DNA from: Rhinopithecus roxellana
Taxonomy: Eukaryota > Chordata > Mammalia > Primates > Cercopithecidae
Assembly: GCF_007565055.1 (NCBI RefSeq)
Contig: NC_044554.1
Location: forward strand, 14,051,921 to 14,115,920
Reading direction: 5' to 3'
Length of the DNA: 64,000 nt
Of this stretch, positions 12,010 through 22,078 are shown piece by piece. Below the pieces are notes generated by a model. That model was not told the origin of the DNA and searched no databases. It was given only the letters and a program-made list of their open reading frames with translations. Made by a program: the position numbers and the translations under genes. Position 1 is the stretch's first letter. Every line of letters starts with the position of its first letter.

Positions 12010-12365
12010 AATTATTTAGTTTTGGAAGCCCTCCCAAACACCTTTGAACATCCCTGGAAAAAAGGTGGATTGTTTTAGGGGAATTAAAGCTGTCTCTCTC
12101 TAGCTTTACATCTGAGAAACGCCACTCCACACACCATAAACACCCACCCCACCACCATCTCTCTAACTAGTCTCAGATAATTAGAAGGGATCAAGACGGT
12201 GAATAGTGGCTCTTTGACACCTTGCCAATTCCTGTGAGGCCCATCTGTACTTTCTTCAAATAAATTATGTGAGATTTCCCTATAGCCTTATAACAAATCC
12301 TTTATTTAAGCTAGCTAGAGCTGATTTCTGTTCCTTGCATCCAAAAAACTCTAAGACAGCAGGCT
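12010..12365 (+). mobile_element. Possible ERVL-MaLR LTR remnant
   Basis: 'ctgatttctgttccttgcat' followed by 'ctctaagacagcaggc' resembles the 3' end of MLT/MST LTRs ('tttctgtttcttgcaaccaaa'). Boundaries are uncertain. Confidence 0.35.
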
Positions 12366-13238
12366 TTTAAGAAGGTGAAATAAACTATGGGTTTTCTCAA
12401 AGCAGGGACAGTCTCATCTCTCTCTGGATCTGTGGTGCCAGGAAAATAATAGCTACTCAAATTCATCTTTTGTCTGTGCTTCAAAAATATTGTTACAGTG
12501 AAGGCTTAATGATGTAAGATGTAATAAGGCTGTGTCAAGGCAACCAATTAAGCAGCTTCATTGAAAGAGAAGAAGTAGAGACTTATTTTCTGGGTAAGAG
12601 TTACTATGTATCAGACCAACCTCAGACCCCTATTTATGGCTACTGGACCACAGTCCTAACCATTCAAATTAGTCACATCATGAATCTTCCCATCTCACCC
12701 ACTTCATTAAAGAGGAAATGGGGTTTTCAAATTCCTGAACGCTGTCTTTCTTTAAATGTTATATAAAGTAAGATGGTAAGAGGAAATCAAGATTCTCTCT
12801 CTGTAAACTCAAAAATAGAAACGATTACATACATTAGTCTGTGAAATAAGAAAACAAAAATATTAGAAGAGTGTATCTTTCTCACACACATTCTGCATAC
12901 ATGTGGAACCTCTGAAAGACCCAAATTATGTTTTCCTCACAGTATCCTAAGTGGTAATGGTTAATTCTTTTCACCATATTCCTCACTTTTTACTAAAATC
13001 CACTGACACTAGGCTTCATCTTAGGCCAAACAGTAAGGAGAACAGGAAAACATATTTAATCTTTAAGTTTAAACTTATTAAACTAAAATAATTTTAAAAT
13101 AATTTATAAGTGTAAATTTTTAAGACTTTAAATGGAAATTATTTTAAATACCCTATGAAAACAAAAGTCAACATAAATGAAAAAATTCAAACATTTTTGG
13201 TCTCAGATAAAACATGAGACAACATAATTACATGAACT
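12366..13238. other. AT-rich non-repetitive stretch, no gene seen
   Basis: No repeat or exon recognised. Confidence 0.45.
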
Positions 13239-13527
13239 CTATTTATTTTTTTAGAGATGCAGTTTCGCTCTTGTCGCCCAGGCTGTGCACTGGCACAATC
13301 TCGGCTCACTGCAACCTCCGCCTCCCAGGTCCAAGCAATTCTCCTACCTCAGCCTCCCAAGTAACTGGGATTACAGGCACCCGCCACCAAGCCCAGCTAA
13401 TTTGTGTAGCAGAGATGGGGTTTCCCTATGTTGGCCAGGCTGGTCTTGAACTCCTGAGCTCAGGTGATCCACCTGCCTCAGCCTCCCAAAGTGCTGGGAT
13501 TACAAGCGTGAGCCACCATGCCCGGCC
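13239..13527 (-). mobile_element. Alu SINE (AluS-like), antisense
   Basis: 'agagatgcagtttcgctctt' through 'gagccaccatgcccggcc'. The left/right linker is shortened ('tttgtgtagcagagatgggg'). Confidence 0.92.
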
Positions 13528-13716
13528 AGGTGAACTTTAAAGTTACAAGTACCGCAAACCAAAACTAACTCAATCCATTATCGTATGCTAGACAGGCATG
13601 ATCTTAAATGCTGTTAACCAAGTTAGCTATTACACCGGTGTGATTACTCAAAATCATCTTTCTCAATACTAAAATTCAGGACCAAGAATTTTTTGTTTTT
13701 AATTTACGTATTTACT

Positions 13717-14008
13717 TTTTTTTGAGAGAGAGTCTCACCCTATCACCCAGACTGAAGCACAGCGGCAAAATCTCGGCTCACTGCAACCTCTGCCTCCTGG
13801 GTTCAAGCAATTCTCCTGCCTTGCCCTCCTGAGTAGGTAAGATTACAGGCACCTGCCACCACGCCCGGTTAATTTTTGTAATTTTTAGTAAAGATGGGGT
13901 TTCACCATGTTGGCCAGGCTGGTCTCAAACTCCTGACCTCAAATGATCCGCCTGCCTCGGCCTCCCAAAGTAGTGAAATTACAGGTATGAGCCACTATGC
14001 CCAGCCTA
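13717..14008 (-). mobile_element. Alu SINE, antisense
   Basis: 'gagagagagtctcaccctat' through 'gagccactatgcccagcc'. Many CpG decays, so an older copy. Confidence 0.92.
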
Positions 14009-14839
14009 TTTTTAATAATTAATATCTGATATGTCCTAGTCTTCTGAAGGAATGTTTCTTCCTTTGGATTAACTCTAAGCAACCTAAGAGTGGCTAAGAA
14101 ATTACCTCTCTGTCCAAGTGTTGTAAAAATAAAGCTACATAGATCATTGCTTATCACGTTGACCTGCATGCAGATCCTTTCTAAATCCAGATTTCATGTT
14201 TCAAAGTTTTGAAATACAAAATATTTTAATTAAAAATGAACAAGTAGTTTACACATTAATTTAAATTATAGGTTAATTATTTACTCATTAATATGTTTAT
14301 TATTGTTAATATTACTTATTAATATTTACTCATTAATATTAATAAGATATGTCTGTTTTGATGGCATCTTAATGCAACACATCAAAAAAGAATTCCTTGT
14401 TGACCTGTTGCATTGAAAATGTCCAACATCCCAAAAAGCTTAAACAGTTTTGGTAAATAACCAAATAAGATTTCCAATAAAACTGTAAAATTCACCTAAC
14501 AATAAAAAAAGTTTTTCTGTCCAAAAATAAAATCCAATTATGAGCTATTCATGAGGGAAAAAAAGAATTGATTTCATATCAAGTGAAAACATGTTATCTA
14601 GTGAAATATAAGACCAACTGCTTTTCCTCACTCTGATTTAAGTAAAAGGCATCCTAGTTACCAATGGTTAATAAAAACTTCTTTTATCCTTAAAGATTTG
14701 AATTAAGATCTAATTAACTTAGTCTGGGTCACCTTCATTTGATTTTTAATGTTTGATTTTTAATGTAGCACTTAGCATGGAAGTTCACAATAACAAAAAG
14801 CAATTTGCATCATAATATGGTTAATTCCTATCTCTTGCA
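14009..14839. other. Very AT-rich DNA, no gene seen
   Basis: Includes a (TTAATATTTACTCA)-like degenerate cluster at 14,265-14,345. No gene. Confidence 0.45.
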
Positions 14840-15008
14840 ACTGCTATTAAAAATCTTGCAAGTGCTATTAAACAATGAGTATTTTATATAAAGTAAAATA
14901 CTCATTTTATATCATACAAAGTAAAATACTCATATTTACTTTATATAAAGTAAAATACACCTTTTTTATATAAAGTAAAATGTTTAATAGCAATTGCAAG
15001 ATTTTTAG
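14840..15008. repeat. AT-rich inverted repeat (about 165-bp hairpin) with internal tandem units
   Basis: The outer arms 'tcttgcaagtgctattaaac' (about 14,853-14,872) and 'gtttaatagcaattgcaaga' (about 14,982-15,001) are reverse complements apart from about two bases. The interior has repeated 'tatataaagtaaaat' units in both senses. A second 'cttgcaactgctattaaa' sits just left of the 5' arm. No transposon family recognised. Confidence 0.8.
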
Positions 15009-17516
15009 TTAAATACCATCCACTTCCAGTTTAGTGTAGAAAACAACAAATATTATTCCTCCATATTAAGTAAATTTGTAGGTAATACAAAAAATTATCC
15101 TGTTAATGTCAAGAAAAAAATAAGGCTCCCCTCAACTTTTGCACATTACAAAACAGGTAGTAAAAACGAGCCACTTCAATTTTAAACCCAGCCTAAAAAG
15201 CCAGTAACATTCACAGAATAATATTTCAAATAGTATTCCTCTTAATTCGCCAGTCAACACAAAAAACAATTTTACCATAAAGTAAAAATAATTATATTTT
15301 CAATATTAAAAAGTCTCATAAATAATCTATCATGAAATTGGGGGAAAAAAGTCTCACAGAATACAAGTATTTAACATTTATTCTAACACATAACTGGGAA
15401 CAGTCCCTGATCACCCTTCGTATTTGAGATGTAAATGTGTTTGCTTCAACAAAAGATTCACATCCAAGAAATAATTAAGCACCTACCATCTGCTAAAAAT
15501 AAATCCTTTGGAGATAAAAGCTTTTATACATTATTAAAATATTTTTTAAATAGTAAACATAAACTAGCATCTGTTGAGAAAAACTGCATACTAGTATTTC
15601 CCAACCAGTTTTGATAGCTCTTCAAAGTTGTTGGTTTTATACATTTTAAGCACACTATGGTTGTACACATTTAAGTCCTAGTAGTAGCTTCCAGAAATGC
15701 AGAGTTGTTAGGGTTTACATAAAACACACCTTTAAAAATTAAACCACAGGTTTCTTTAGGAGATTGATGAGTGAAAATGAGTACATTTTTCTTGGAAATT
15801 AAGAAGCCAATTTAAGAAATTATTATTTCCCTGAGACCACTAAGGTATATACTAAACGGAAATTTTTCTCCTATTAATTAGCTTTTCTCTCTACTTCCTC
15901 AATAGATTCAAGAAGTCCTAGAGCTTACTGGGGGCATATATGGCAAAGATTTCTCGCTGGAAGCTGTGAGGAAGTCAGACAAGCCAAAATTGTAGGGCAA
16001 TTATTAGTCCTACAGAGTTGATGGGAAATGGAGACCTGTCAAGGCTCTACACTTAAACTGGGATCAGAGAGATCCTTTCATTTACACTGACAACGAAAGG
16101 ATATATGATCAAAATGTAGGCTCTAAAATTAAAATTTACTCTCCAATTACATTATAGTTTTCTACAAATCCACTTAAACAGATAAACAACTAATCCTTCA
16201 AACTCAGCTATCCTAGAACAAAGACTATTTGACTAGTTTCCCCCAAGGGACCAAATTCTTTCAAAACTCTCTGGGAACAAAAATTATGCCTAACCTTTTA
16301 ATAAATTTGCCTAGACAGTCCTAACTTAAAACACACATGGTAAATTAACAAAAAACAAACAATTATAGCGTTTTTATAAAGTAACCATTCAAAATAAGAT
16401 ACAATACTTTAAAAAAAAAAAAAAAGCCAGTCTCATTTTACAGGAACTAAAACATCAAAAAATAAAAATAAAAACACCCACCACCACCACTAAAAAGAAA
16501 CAAACAAAACCTAAAGCAATAAAGCAAGCCAAAACGAAGAAAGCTAGTAAACTGAAGACAGCTTTTCCTGTACTTTCTAACTTGGCATTTTTCATTTGAA
16601 GCCAAATAAGTTCAACTGCTTTGTCTGTCTAGACCTGACCAAGGTCTCTACGAAGAAAAACATTGGGCACACTGTTCCCTCCTATGGTCACACAAATCAA
16701 ATTTATAAAAATACACTGACTTTGTATACTGAATAGTAAGTTTAAAGTACCAAGCTTCTGAACCACAGACCTTAATCACCTAGCCTTTAAAATAAATGCA
16801 CAATCTTCACACAGCAGTGAAGAATCTGGACTGACGTACTTGCTCATATCAAAATACAAATGAGTATTGACCCCAAATCCCTATACAAAGTCGCCCACTA
16901 CCCACTAACATTTCACTTTATAATAAACTATTTCAAATATTCTAAGTAAGGTTGTGTGCTCAGTCTTCCATGATGAAGCTCACTGGTATGTAGAAAATCC
17001 CTAAGCCAGTTCCTTCTCTAATTATTTCGTAGGCTAGAACCTTATCACCAACCTAGTTGATACAGTCACCATATGAAGTAAATGCTGCTCTAAAATATTT
17101 ACAATGGAATAAAAGAATCATGAAACAGTGTATACTCTCCAACCTTTTTAAGTACTACTAGATTGAAAGGCACTCATCTTTCCATTGCTTCACAATCAGA
17201 ATGGTCATTAAATGTCATTAATGGCCCACTCATATCTCACTGCTTAGTTCAACCCAAAAAGATAGAACTCCCACTACGAAAGTGAATTCTAATCTTTCAC
17301 ACTTTAAAAAATACAGTTAAATAACACCTGACACCATTTAATTTTCAGTCTCAGTCTGTAAGATTCTGAAAAGAGCATAAAATGGATTCAAGACCCTATT
17401 ATGGTAATGTTTTTATATATGGTCTACTAAAACAGACTAAATTCCACAATCCTATAATAGGTAAATGGGCATATTTGAAGAGGAAAAAAAATCAAGAATC
17501 GGAGCTTTAAACTTAC
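15009..17516. other. Unique AT-rich DNA, no gene seen
   Basis: 2.5 kb with no repeat family and no frame of note. Long repeat-free stretches are unusual in this window, so conservation would be worth a look, but nothing in the sequence itself points to a function. Confidence 0.4.
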
Positions 17517-17701
17517 ATAATGATGATAGTATGCTGTAAGACGACTGTTAAAGGCAGCACGAAGCTTCACTTTACCAAATACACAATCAACTTTGAAAAT
17601 TCTTAAGGAAAGCTTAAATACATTGGAAAACTGGATGGCAAAATATAATGGCATCTCTACACCCAATGAAGTAACAGGTTTAGGCTTGTTTGTACAGCTC
17701 C
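17517..17701 (-). other. Candidate internal exon, leftward
   Basis: On the minus strand, a pyrimidine-rich tract ending in AG (with an earlier 'tattctgtttcag' 12 bp upstream) precedes a 185-nt segment that ends at a consensus donor 'tat|gtaagt'. One frame is open for all 61 codons; the other two contain stops. The peptide reads ...SLGVEMPLYFAIQFSN... and ends ...LTAYYHHY; I recognise no family. It lies 1.7 kb downstream of the leftward promoter, so it could be an alternative 5' exon, a cryptic exon or chance. Confidence 0.22.
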
Positions 17702-17964
17702 CTAAAATTTAAGCTGAAACAGAATACAAAAACCAAAATCCACAAAATGGGTCAAGAAGTGGTTGGGAAATGTCTTACTCTAGATTGAAACATTTAATCA
17801 TACAAAATAGATTGTACTTATACACTTATTGAACATTTTAATCTACTTTGGCATACTGAATAAAACATGGCTGGATTAAACCAAACAAAAACTATTATTG
17901 GTACCAAAATAATTTTTTTAATGTTGAAGCGCACCCATCACCACCACTGAAATTTGCAAGGCTG

Positions 17965-18300
17965 TTTTTTTTTTTTTTTTCAAAAGTGGAGACATTTTAT
18001 TTGCCTTTCAGGAAAAACGAATCAAATTAATCAACTAAAATACAGCATTGTAATTTGCAGTAAAAAATCAACACATTTTTGTAACTGGCTCGGGGAAGGA
18101 AAAAAAAGCCCAGTCTTTTCATGTAAACATAATAAGCCTGTAATATGCTGCAGACAAACGCACTGCATGGGGTGTGGAGGACCCGAGCTGATTAGATTAC
18201 CACAACATCAGCCTGGGGCCGCCATTTTTAGAATCTGTAAAGGACAAAAGAGGGAAATTTCAGTTTTTACTCCCCATCTCAGAAATTGAAGGAAAAAACA
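17965..18300 (-). other. Possible leftward transcript end or retrocopy tail (AATAAA plus A16)
   Basis: Reading the minus strand, the sequence contains AATAAA (17,996-18,001), then 14 bases, then 16 genomic A (T16 at 17,965-17,980). This is the order expected at the end of a polyadenylated RNA copied into DNA. I found no duplicated target site, so the 5' limit is unknown. Alternatively it is a T-tract beside a chance hexamer, or a real early polyadenylation site followed by an A-rich stretch. Confidence 0.3.
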
Positions 18301-19356
18301 GACTATTTTCCAAATAGGTATTCATGTCTCCAGCCTAGAGTTGAATGCACCTCACTTAATTCTCTCCAAGGTCTCCAGAACTCCAAACACCTTACCTTAT
18401 TCACATCTCTAAAAAGGGAACAAAATAGGCAAAACGAGGTTTACTCTAGAGCTAACTCTAGCGATTTCTCTTTGACTTTAAATTGTATCATTCTTAAGAC
18501 ACAGCCCAGCAAGGACGGATCTATACGGAACTAAGGCCAGTAGAAGACAGCACTCTGGATTGTTTTTTCTCACCCCCACCTCGTTTGCACAGTGAACCGT
18601 TTGTTTCTCATCTGTGTCTGCTGCCACAGGGTCTGTGCCAATGCCTTGGTCAAAATAAGCTTTTCTGAAATGAGCCATATTGTAGATCCTAAGGCTCCGG
18701 CACAGTAAAGCACGGCGGTAATGCAAAACGAGTGGGGGAGGAGACTCAGAAGGCTGGGTACTGGGGTGACCACCTCAGGGGCGGGTTTACCCTCTCCAGG
18801 AGAGGATGAGGAGCTAGCTGTCTCGCTTTCCCACAAAGACAGATGCCCAGGGCGTTCTTCTTACCCCCTTCGTATTCATGTGCACATTATACCAGAGACT
18901 GCCCGTCAAGAAATGGAAGAAGAAAATGGGGCCTATATGGCTTTTCAGCACCTGAACAAGACACGGTTGAGAAAAGGGAGCGCTGGCAGCTCCTGGGACC
19001 ACTTCGACACAAACCCTACTAACAGTCACAAGCCTCCCTCTTCACTCAAGCGGCCTTAACCCGCTGCCAATGAGGAGTGCGCCCCCTCCCTAACTCCCAC
19101 TCTCAAGGGGGTTTAACTGCCAGTTTCCCCTTCCCCAACCCTAAAACCCGCCATAATGCTCCATTTCTAGGGTCAGGAAAAAGAAAGGATAAATTCGATT
19201 TAAGCAAGCAACGTCTTGCGCCGGCAAAGACACCTGAGAGTCAACGTCTGCTCCCCCAGCTTAAGGATAAAGATGAGAGACCTCCCTCCCCCTTCAAACA
19301 CAAGTCCCCCAACCCTGCAAGCCCCAGGAACTCCCACGAAGACGACAGGCACTGAC

Positions 19357-19713
19357 CTGTGATGTTCACACACGAGACACCCGAACTCCGTTATGTGCTC
19401 GACCCCCAAGGAGTCTCTCCGCACCTCCGCAAACAGGCGACCCCCGACAGCAGCCACTGCGGACACAGGACCCGGCTCCACACACCCCCTCCCCAAACAG
19501 CAGCGCGCAGCCTCTTCACCAGGAACCGAGTAGGGGAGGGGGCACCTAGGCAGTCAACAGGAACGCAGAGACGACGGCGAGGCTGCTCGGAGTGTCTATG
19601 CCCACTCTGTTGCCGCTCCCGAACTCCGGTACGGTCTCCCACTCGGCCCCCTGCGCCCGCTCAGTGTCACTGCCTCTCGCTCTGGGAAAATGGCGGCGAC
19701 GGCGGCGGCGGCC

Positions 19714-19740
<27 letters not shown>
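19357..19740 (-). other. Probable non-coding first exon (5'UTR), leftward gene
   Basis: On the minus strand the GC-rich segment starts in a (CGC)n/'gccgccattttccc' context, typical of housekeeping 5' ends, and runs to a good donor 'atcacag|gtcagt' at 19,357. No long ATG frame with coding character spans it; the open frames are Arg/Pro-rich products of the CGC repeat. The 5' limit is a guess based on the YY1 box. It would make the AT-rich DNA at 1-19,356 intronic. Confidence 0.4.
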
Positions 19741-19748
<8 letters not shown>

Positions 19749-19749
19749 A
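19690..19749 (+). repeat. (GCG)n trinucleotide tract
   Basis: About 20 GNG-type triplets, with an uninterrupted run of about 11 GCG units after a 'gcc' interruption. In one frame of the plus strand it begins with ATG and would encode a 16-Ala run; on the minus strand it gives poly-Arg or poly-Pro. It lies in or next to the likely leftward 5'UTR. Such GC-rich tracts are commonly length-polymorphic. I treat it as non-coding. Confidence 0.9.
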
Positions 19750-20308
19750 AGTGCACGGGGCCCGCCCGTCCCGCTCCGCAGGGGCAGAGGGGGAGGGGAT
19801 GAAGCTGCCCGGCGCCATTTTGCTTGTGGGCTGCCGCCCGCCGTTGCCTCTCAGCGGAGGCTCGAAGATAGCAAACTGGAGGCGGTGAGGGGGACGGAAT
19901 CTCTGTATTTCTGACAACAGATGCATTCAACAATCCACCGAAGGTTTGAGGAAGTGTCGGTGTTCGGTGGGACTAGTTCTTTCCCCCTTTCCCCCAGTGG
20001 CCCTCAAATCTGGATATAGGTGAGCTTGGGCAGTGCCAGTATTGGGTGCACGGACAAGGACAGCAGGGCCTGGGAACGAACTCCCTCCCGTCACCCTTCG
20101 AAAGCGATACACTTTCTCTTCCTCCCAAACAACCCCAGTCCCGTCTCCCCGTCCCTCTCCCCCTCCTCCCCCAAGCCCAGTCTGGCCTCCGGCGCTGGGT
20201 GAACCCGGTTGGGGTGTCACTCGACGCCCACTAGGGGCTGAGGAGGCTCCAGTGCGCAGGCTCCGGGCACCGGATAAAAGCGGAGCTGGCGAGTCCAGCG
20301 CTGTCTCG

Positions 20309-20539
20309 ATGGAGGAGCAAGAAACGGAAGAGATCGGGGGGAGAAGCAGCAGGAAAAATGCAGCAACCGTCAACGCCGCCTCCCTGCCACCGTGTTTCGG
20401 GGTAAAAAGCTGCCGTTGCCGTCGGTGCAGTTGCCGTCGCTGCCTCCTATACTTCTCTTGGCCTCGGGGAAGGATTTCCCCACCGGTGGGACAATGTGCG
20501 GGGAGGGGAGTGGGAATTCCTTTATGTGGCGGTGATTAA
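20309..20539 (+). CDS. Open frame in CpG island, doubtful
   Basis: From an ATG at 20,309 the frame reads MEEQETEEIGGRSSRK... and then a Cys/Arg-rich stretch (CRCRRCSCRRC) that looks like translated GC-rich non-coding DNA. Kozak context is weak (T at -3, G at +4). A TATA-like 'ataaaa' lies about 35 bp upstream. Only the first 30 or so residues have ordinary composition. Could be the start of a spliced exon, but no strong donor is visible. Confidence 0.15.
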   Translation: MEEQETEEIGGRSSRKNAATVNAASLPPCFGVKSCRCRRCSCRRCLLYFSWPRGRISPPVGQCAGRGVGIPLCGGD

Positions 20540-20873
20540 ACGAGGGAGGGACAGAGAGACAGTGATCTCGAAGAAAAAAGGGGGAGACCAAAGAATAAAA
20601 GGGTTTCCCCACTAAAATGACACGGCGATTCCGGCTCTTGTTTTCGGGGTCTTTCCCCGAAATGGTTTGCGTCTTCCCCTTGCCCCGCAGCGACCCGGAG
20701 CGCAGGGGGGAACGGAGTGGGGAGAGGCAGAGGTGGTCTCGGCAGCCAATCGGCGCCTGATGTGTCCTGTCGGGCGCGTCGTGGTTGGCTGGCGATGACC
20801 TCATCCTGCAGCAGCGGGTGGGGCCAAAGCTGTAGGGGGAGGCTGTTGCAAAGGTAGAGAGGGAGAAGTGACG

Positions 20874-20971
20874 ATGGCGATCGTTGTTGCCGCGGCCGAT
20901 GTGGAAGCCAAGCAGTGGCGAAGGGAATCGCAAGGCTCTTCCCTGACCATTTTCTCCTGTCCCTGCGCGAG
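20874..20971 (+). CDS. Candidate first coding exon, rightward gene (or 5'UTR exon)
   Basis: An ATG in strong context (gtgacgATGG: A at -3, G at +4) opens a frame MAIVVAAADVEAKQWRRESQ... that stays open for 32 codons and reaches a consensus donor 'gcgag|gtgagg' at 20,971, leaving two bases of the next codon. Beyond the donor the frame hits TGA at once, which fits an exon boundary. It lies about 80 bp downstream of a CRE-like/CCAAT region. I recognise no protein family, so this may equally be a non-coding first exon with that donor. The downstream partner exon was not found. Confidence 0.3.
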
Positions 20972-21769
20972 GTGAGGGCCCCGGCTCGGCCTCTGCGAAA
21001 CTTTGGGGCGCTGGCGCGGAGGAGGAGACAGGATTTCTCCCTTGACTTTTGTAACTGCGTCAGGGCAAGATGGCGCTGGGTCTCCTTGGGGCGCGGGGGG
21101 AGAGGCACGTCCACCGCCGCAGCGCATGTGACCGGGCTGCATTCCTGTGGGGTTTGGCTCCGACCCAGGCCGGGGCGGGGGAGGGGACAGGGCTTGGGCG
21201 GAGGAGACTGTGGTGCGGTCGGCGTTGGCGGCCCGAAGAGGAAGAGATGACTGTTGGAAAGCGTTTCCCTCCCCCATACGGCAGAACAGCTGCGGCTCCC
21301 AGGGGAAAGCCCCCGCAGGACACTCCTCGTGGGGTGTGACGGCTGTTGGTGGAGAAGGTTTGGCGCCCTATTTTCTTATCTGCCTCTCTCCCCGCAAAGT
21401 ATACTTATGTAAGGTGGTAGTTCTCTGACGTGGGACTCGGAATCAACTAGGAGTACTTGAGGGTCACTGCGAGGCCTAGTGAGGGGTAAACTAGCTTCTG
21501 GGGGTACAACGTCAAGGAGGATCGATTAATTTCTGAGGAAACAGTTTCTCAGATTGGAATAGAAAAGTATTTCCAAAGTTTGGAAACAAATGTAAAGGTG
21601 TAAATAACACCCAGGAACACTAATTGCTTTTAAACGGCACAAGCAGCCATCTGAAGGGTCCTTTACAAGGGTCCTTTTCAGACTGTTCCTTCTGTACTTC
21701 CTGTTCTTTATTCCAGTTTCCTATCAGTACATCCCTTAAGAATATAGTTTTGTCGGTGGAATTTGCTTT

Positions 21770-22078
21770 ATTTATTTATTTATTCATTTATTTATTTTTT
21801 TGAGACGGAGTCTCGCTCTGTCGTGCCCAGACTGGAGTGCAGTGGCGCGATCTAGGCTCACTGCAACCTCCGCCTCCCCGGGTTGAAGCGATTCTCCTGC
21901 CTCAGCCTCCCAAGTAGCTGGGATTACAGGCGCCCACAACCACACCCGGCTGATTTTTTTATTTTTAGTAGAGACGAGGTTTCACCATATTGGCCAGGCT
22001 GGTCTCGAACTGTAGAGATCCTCCCGCCTCAGCTTCCGAAAGTGCTGGGATTACAGGCCTGAGCCACCGCCCCAGGCC
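21770..22078 (-). mobile_element. Alu SINE (AluS-like), antisense, with (TTTA)n tail
   Basis: A (TTTA)n run at about 21,769-21,795 (a diversified A tail), then 'gagacggagtctcgctctgtc' to 'gagccaccgccccaggcc'. About 17 bp near 'gaactcctgacct' are missing. Confidence 0.92.

Larger units (their letters stand above)
18700..21400. promoter_or_regulatory. CpG island with probable bidirectional promoter
   Basis: Abrupt switch to GC- and CpG-rich DNA in an AT-rich window. It contains YY1-type boxes (aaaatggcggc at 19,686; ggcgccatttt at 19,811; caagatggcgc at 21,067), a CCAAT box (cagccaatcggcg, about 20,743), a CRE-like 'gatgacctcatc' (about 20,794) and GC boxes (about 21,173). No strong TATA box at the putative starts, though 'ggataaaagc' occurs at about 20,272. 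Splice donors point outward on both strands (19,357 leftward, 20,971 rightward), as expected for a divergent promoter of broadly expressed genes. The genes themselves are not identified. Confidence 0.85.

Noticed and set aside
14840..15008. CRISPR-like or tandem array
   Set aside because: Units are irregular and inverted, no spacers; the genome is primate.
18478..18726. Minus-strand frame MAHFRKAYFDQGIGTDP... as a first coding exon
   Set aside because: A weak possible donor ('gag|gtgggg') follows, but there is no supporting promoter start or known family; too speculative to annotate.
19546..19926. Arg-rich and Pro-rich minus-strand frames across the GCG tract
   Set aside because: Their composition is wholly set by the repeat, all frames are open because GC-rich DNA lacks stops, and the strand looks like 5'UTR.
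20370..21277. Long minus-strand frames (20,370-20,933; 20,536-21,114; 20,801-21,277)
   Set aside because: Overlapping frames in CpG-rich promoter DNA, mutually exclusive and without known domains; expected from low stop frequency.
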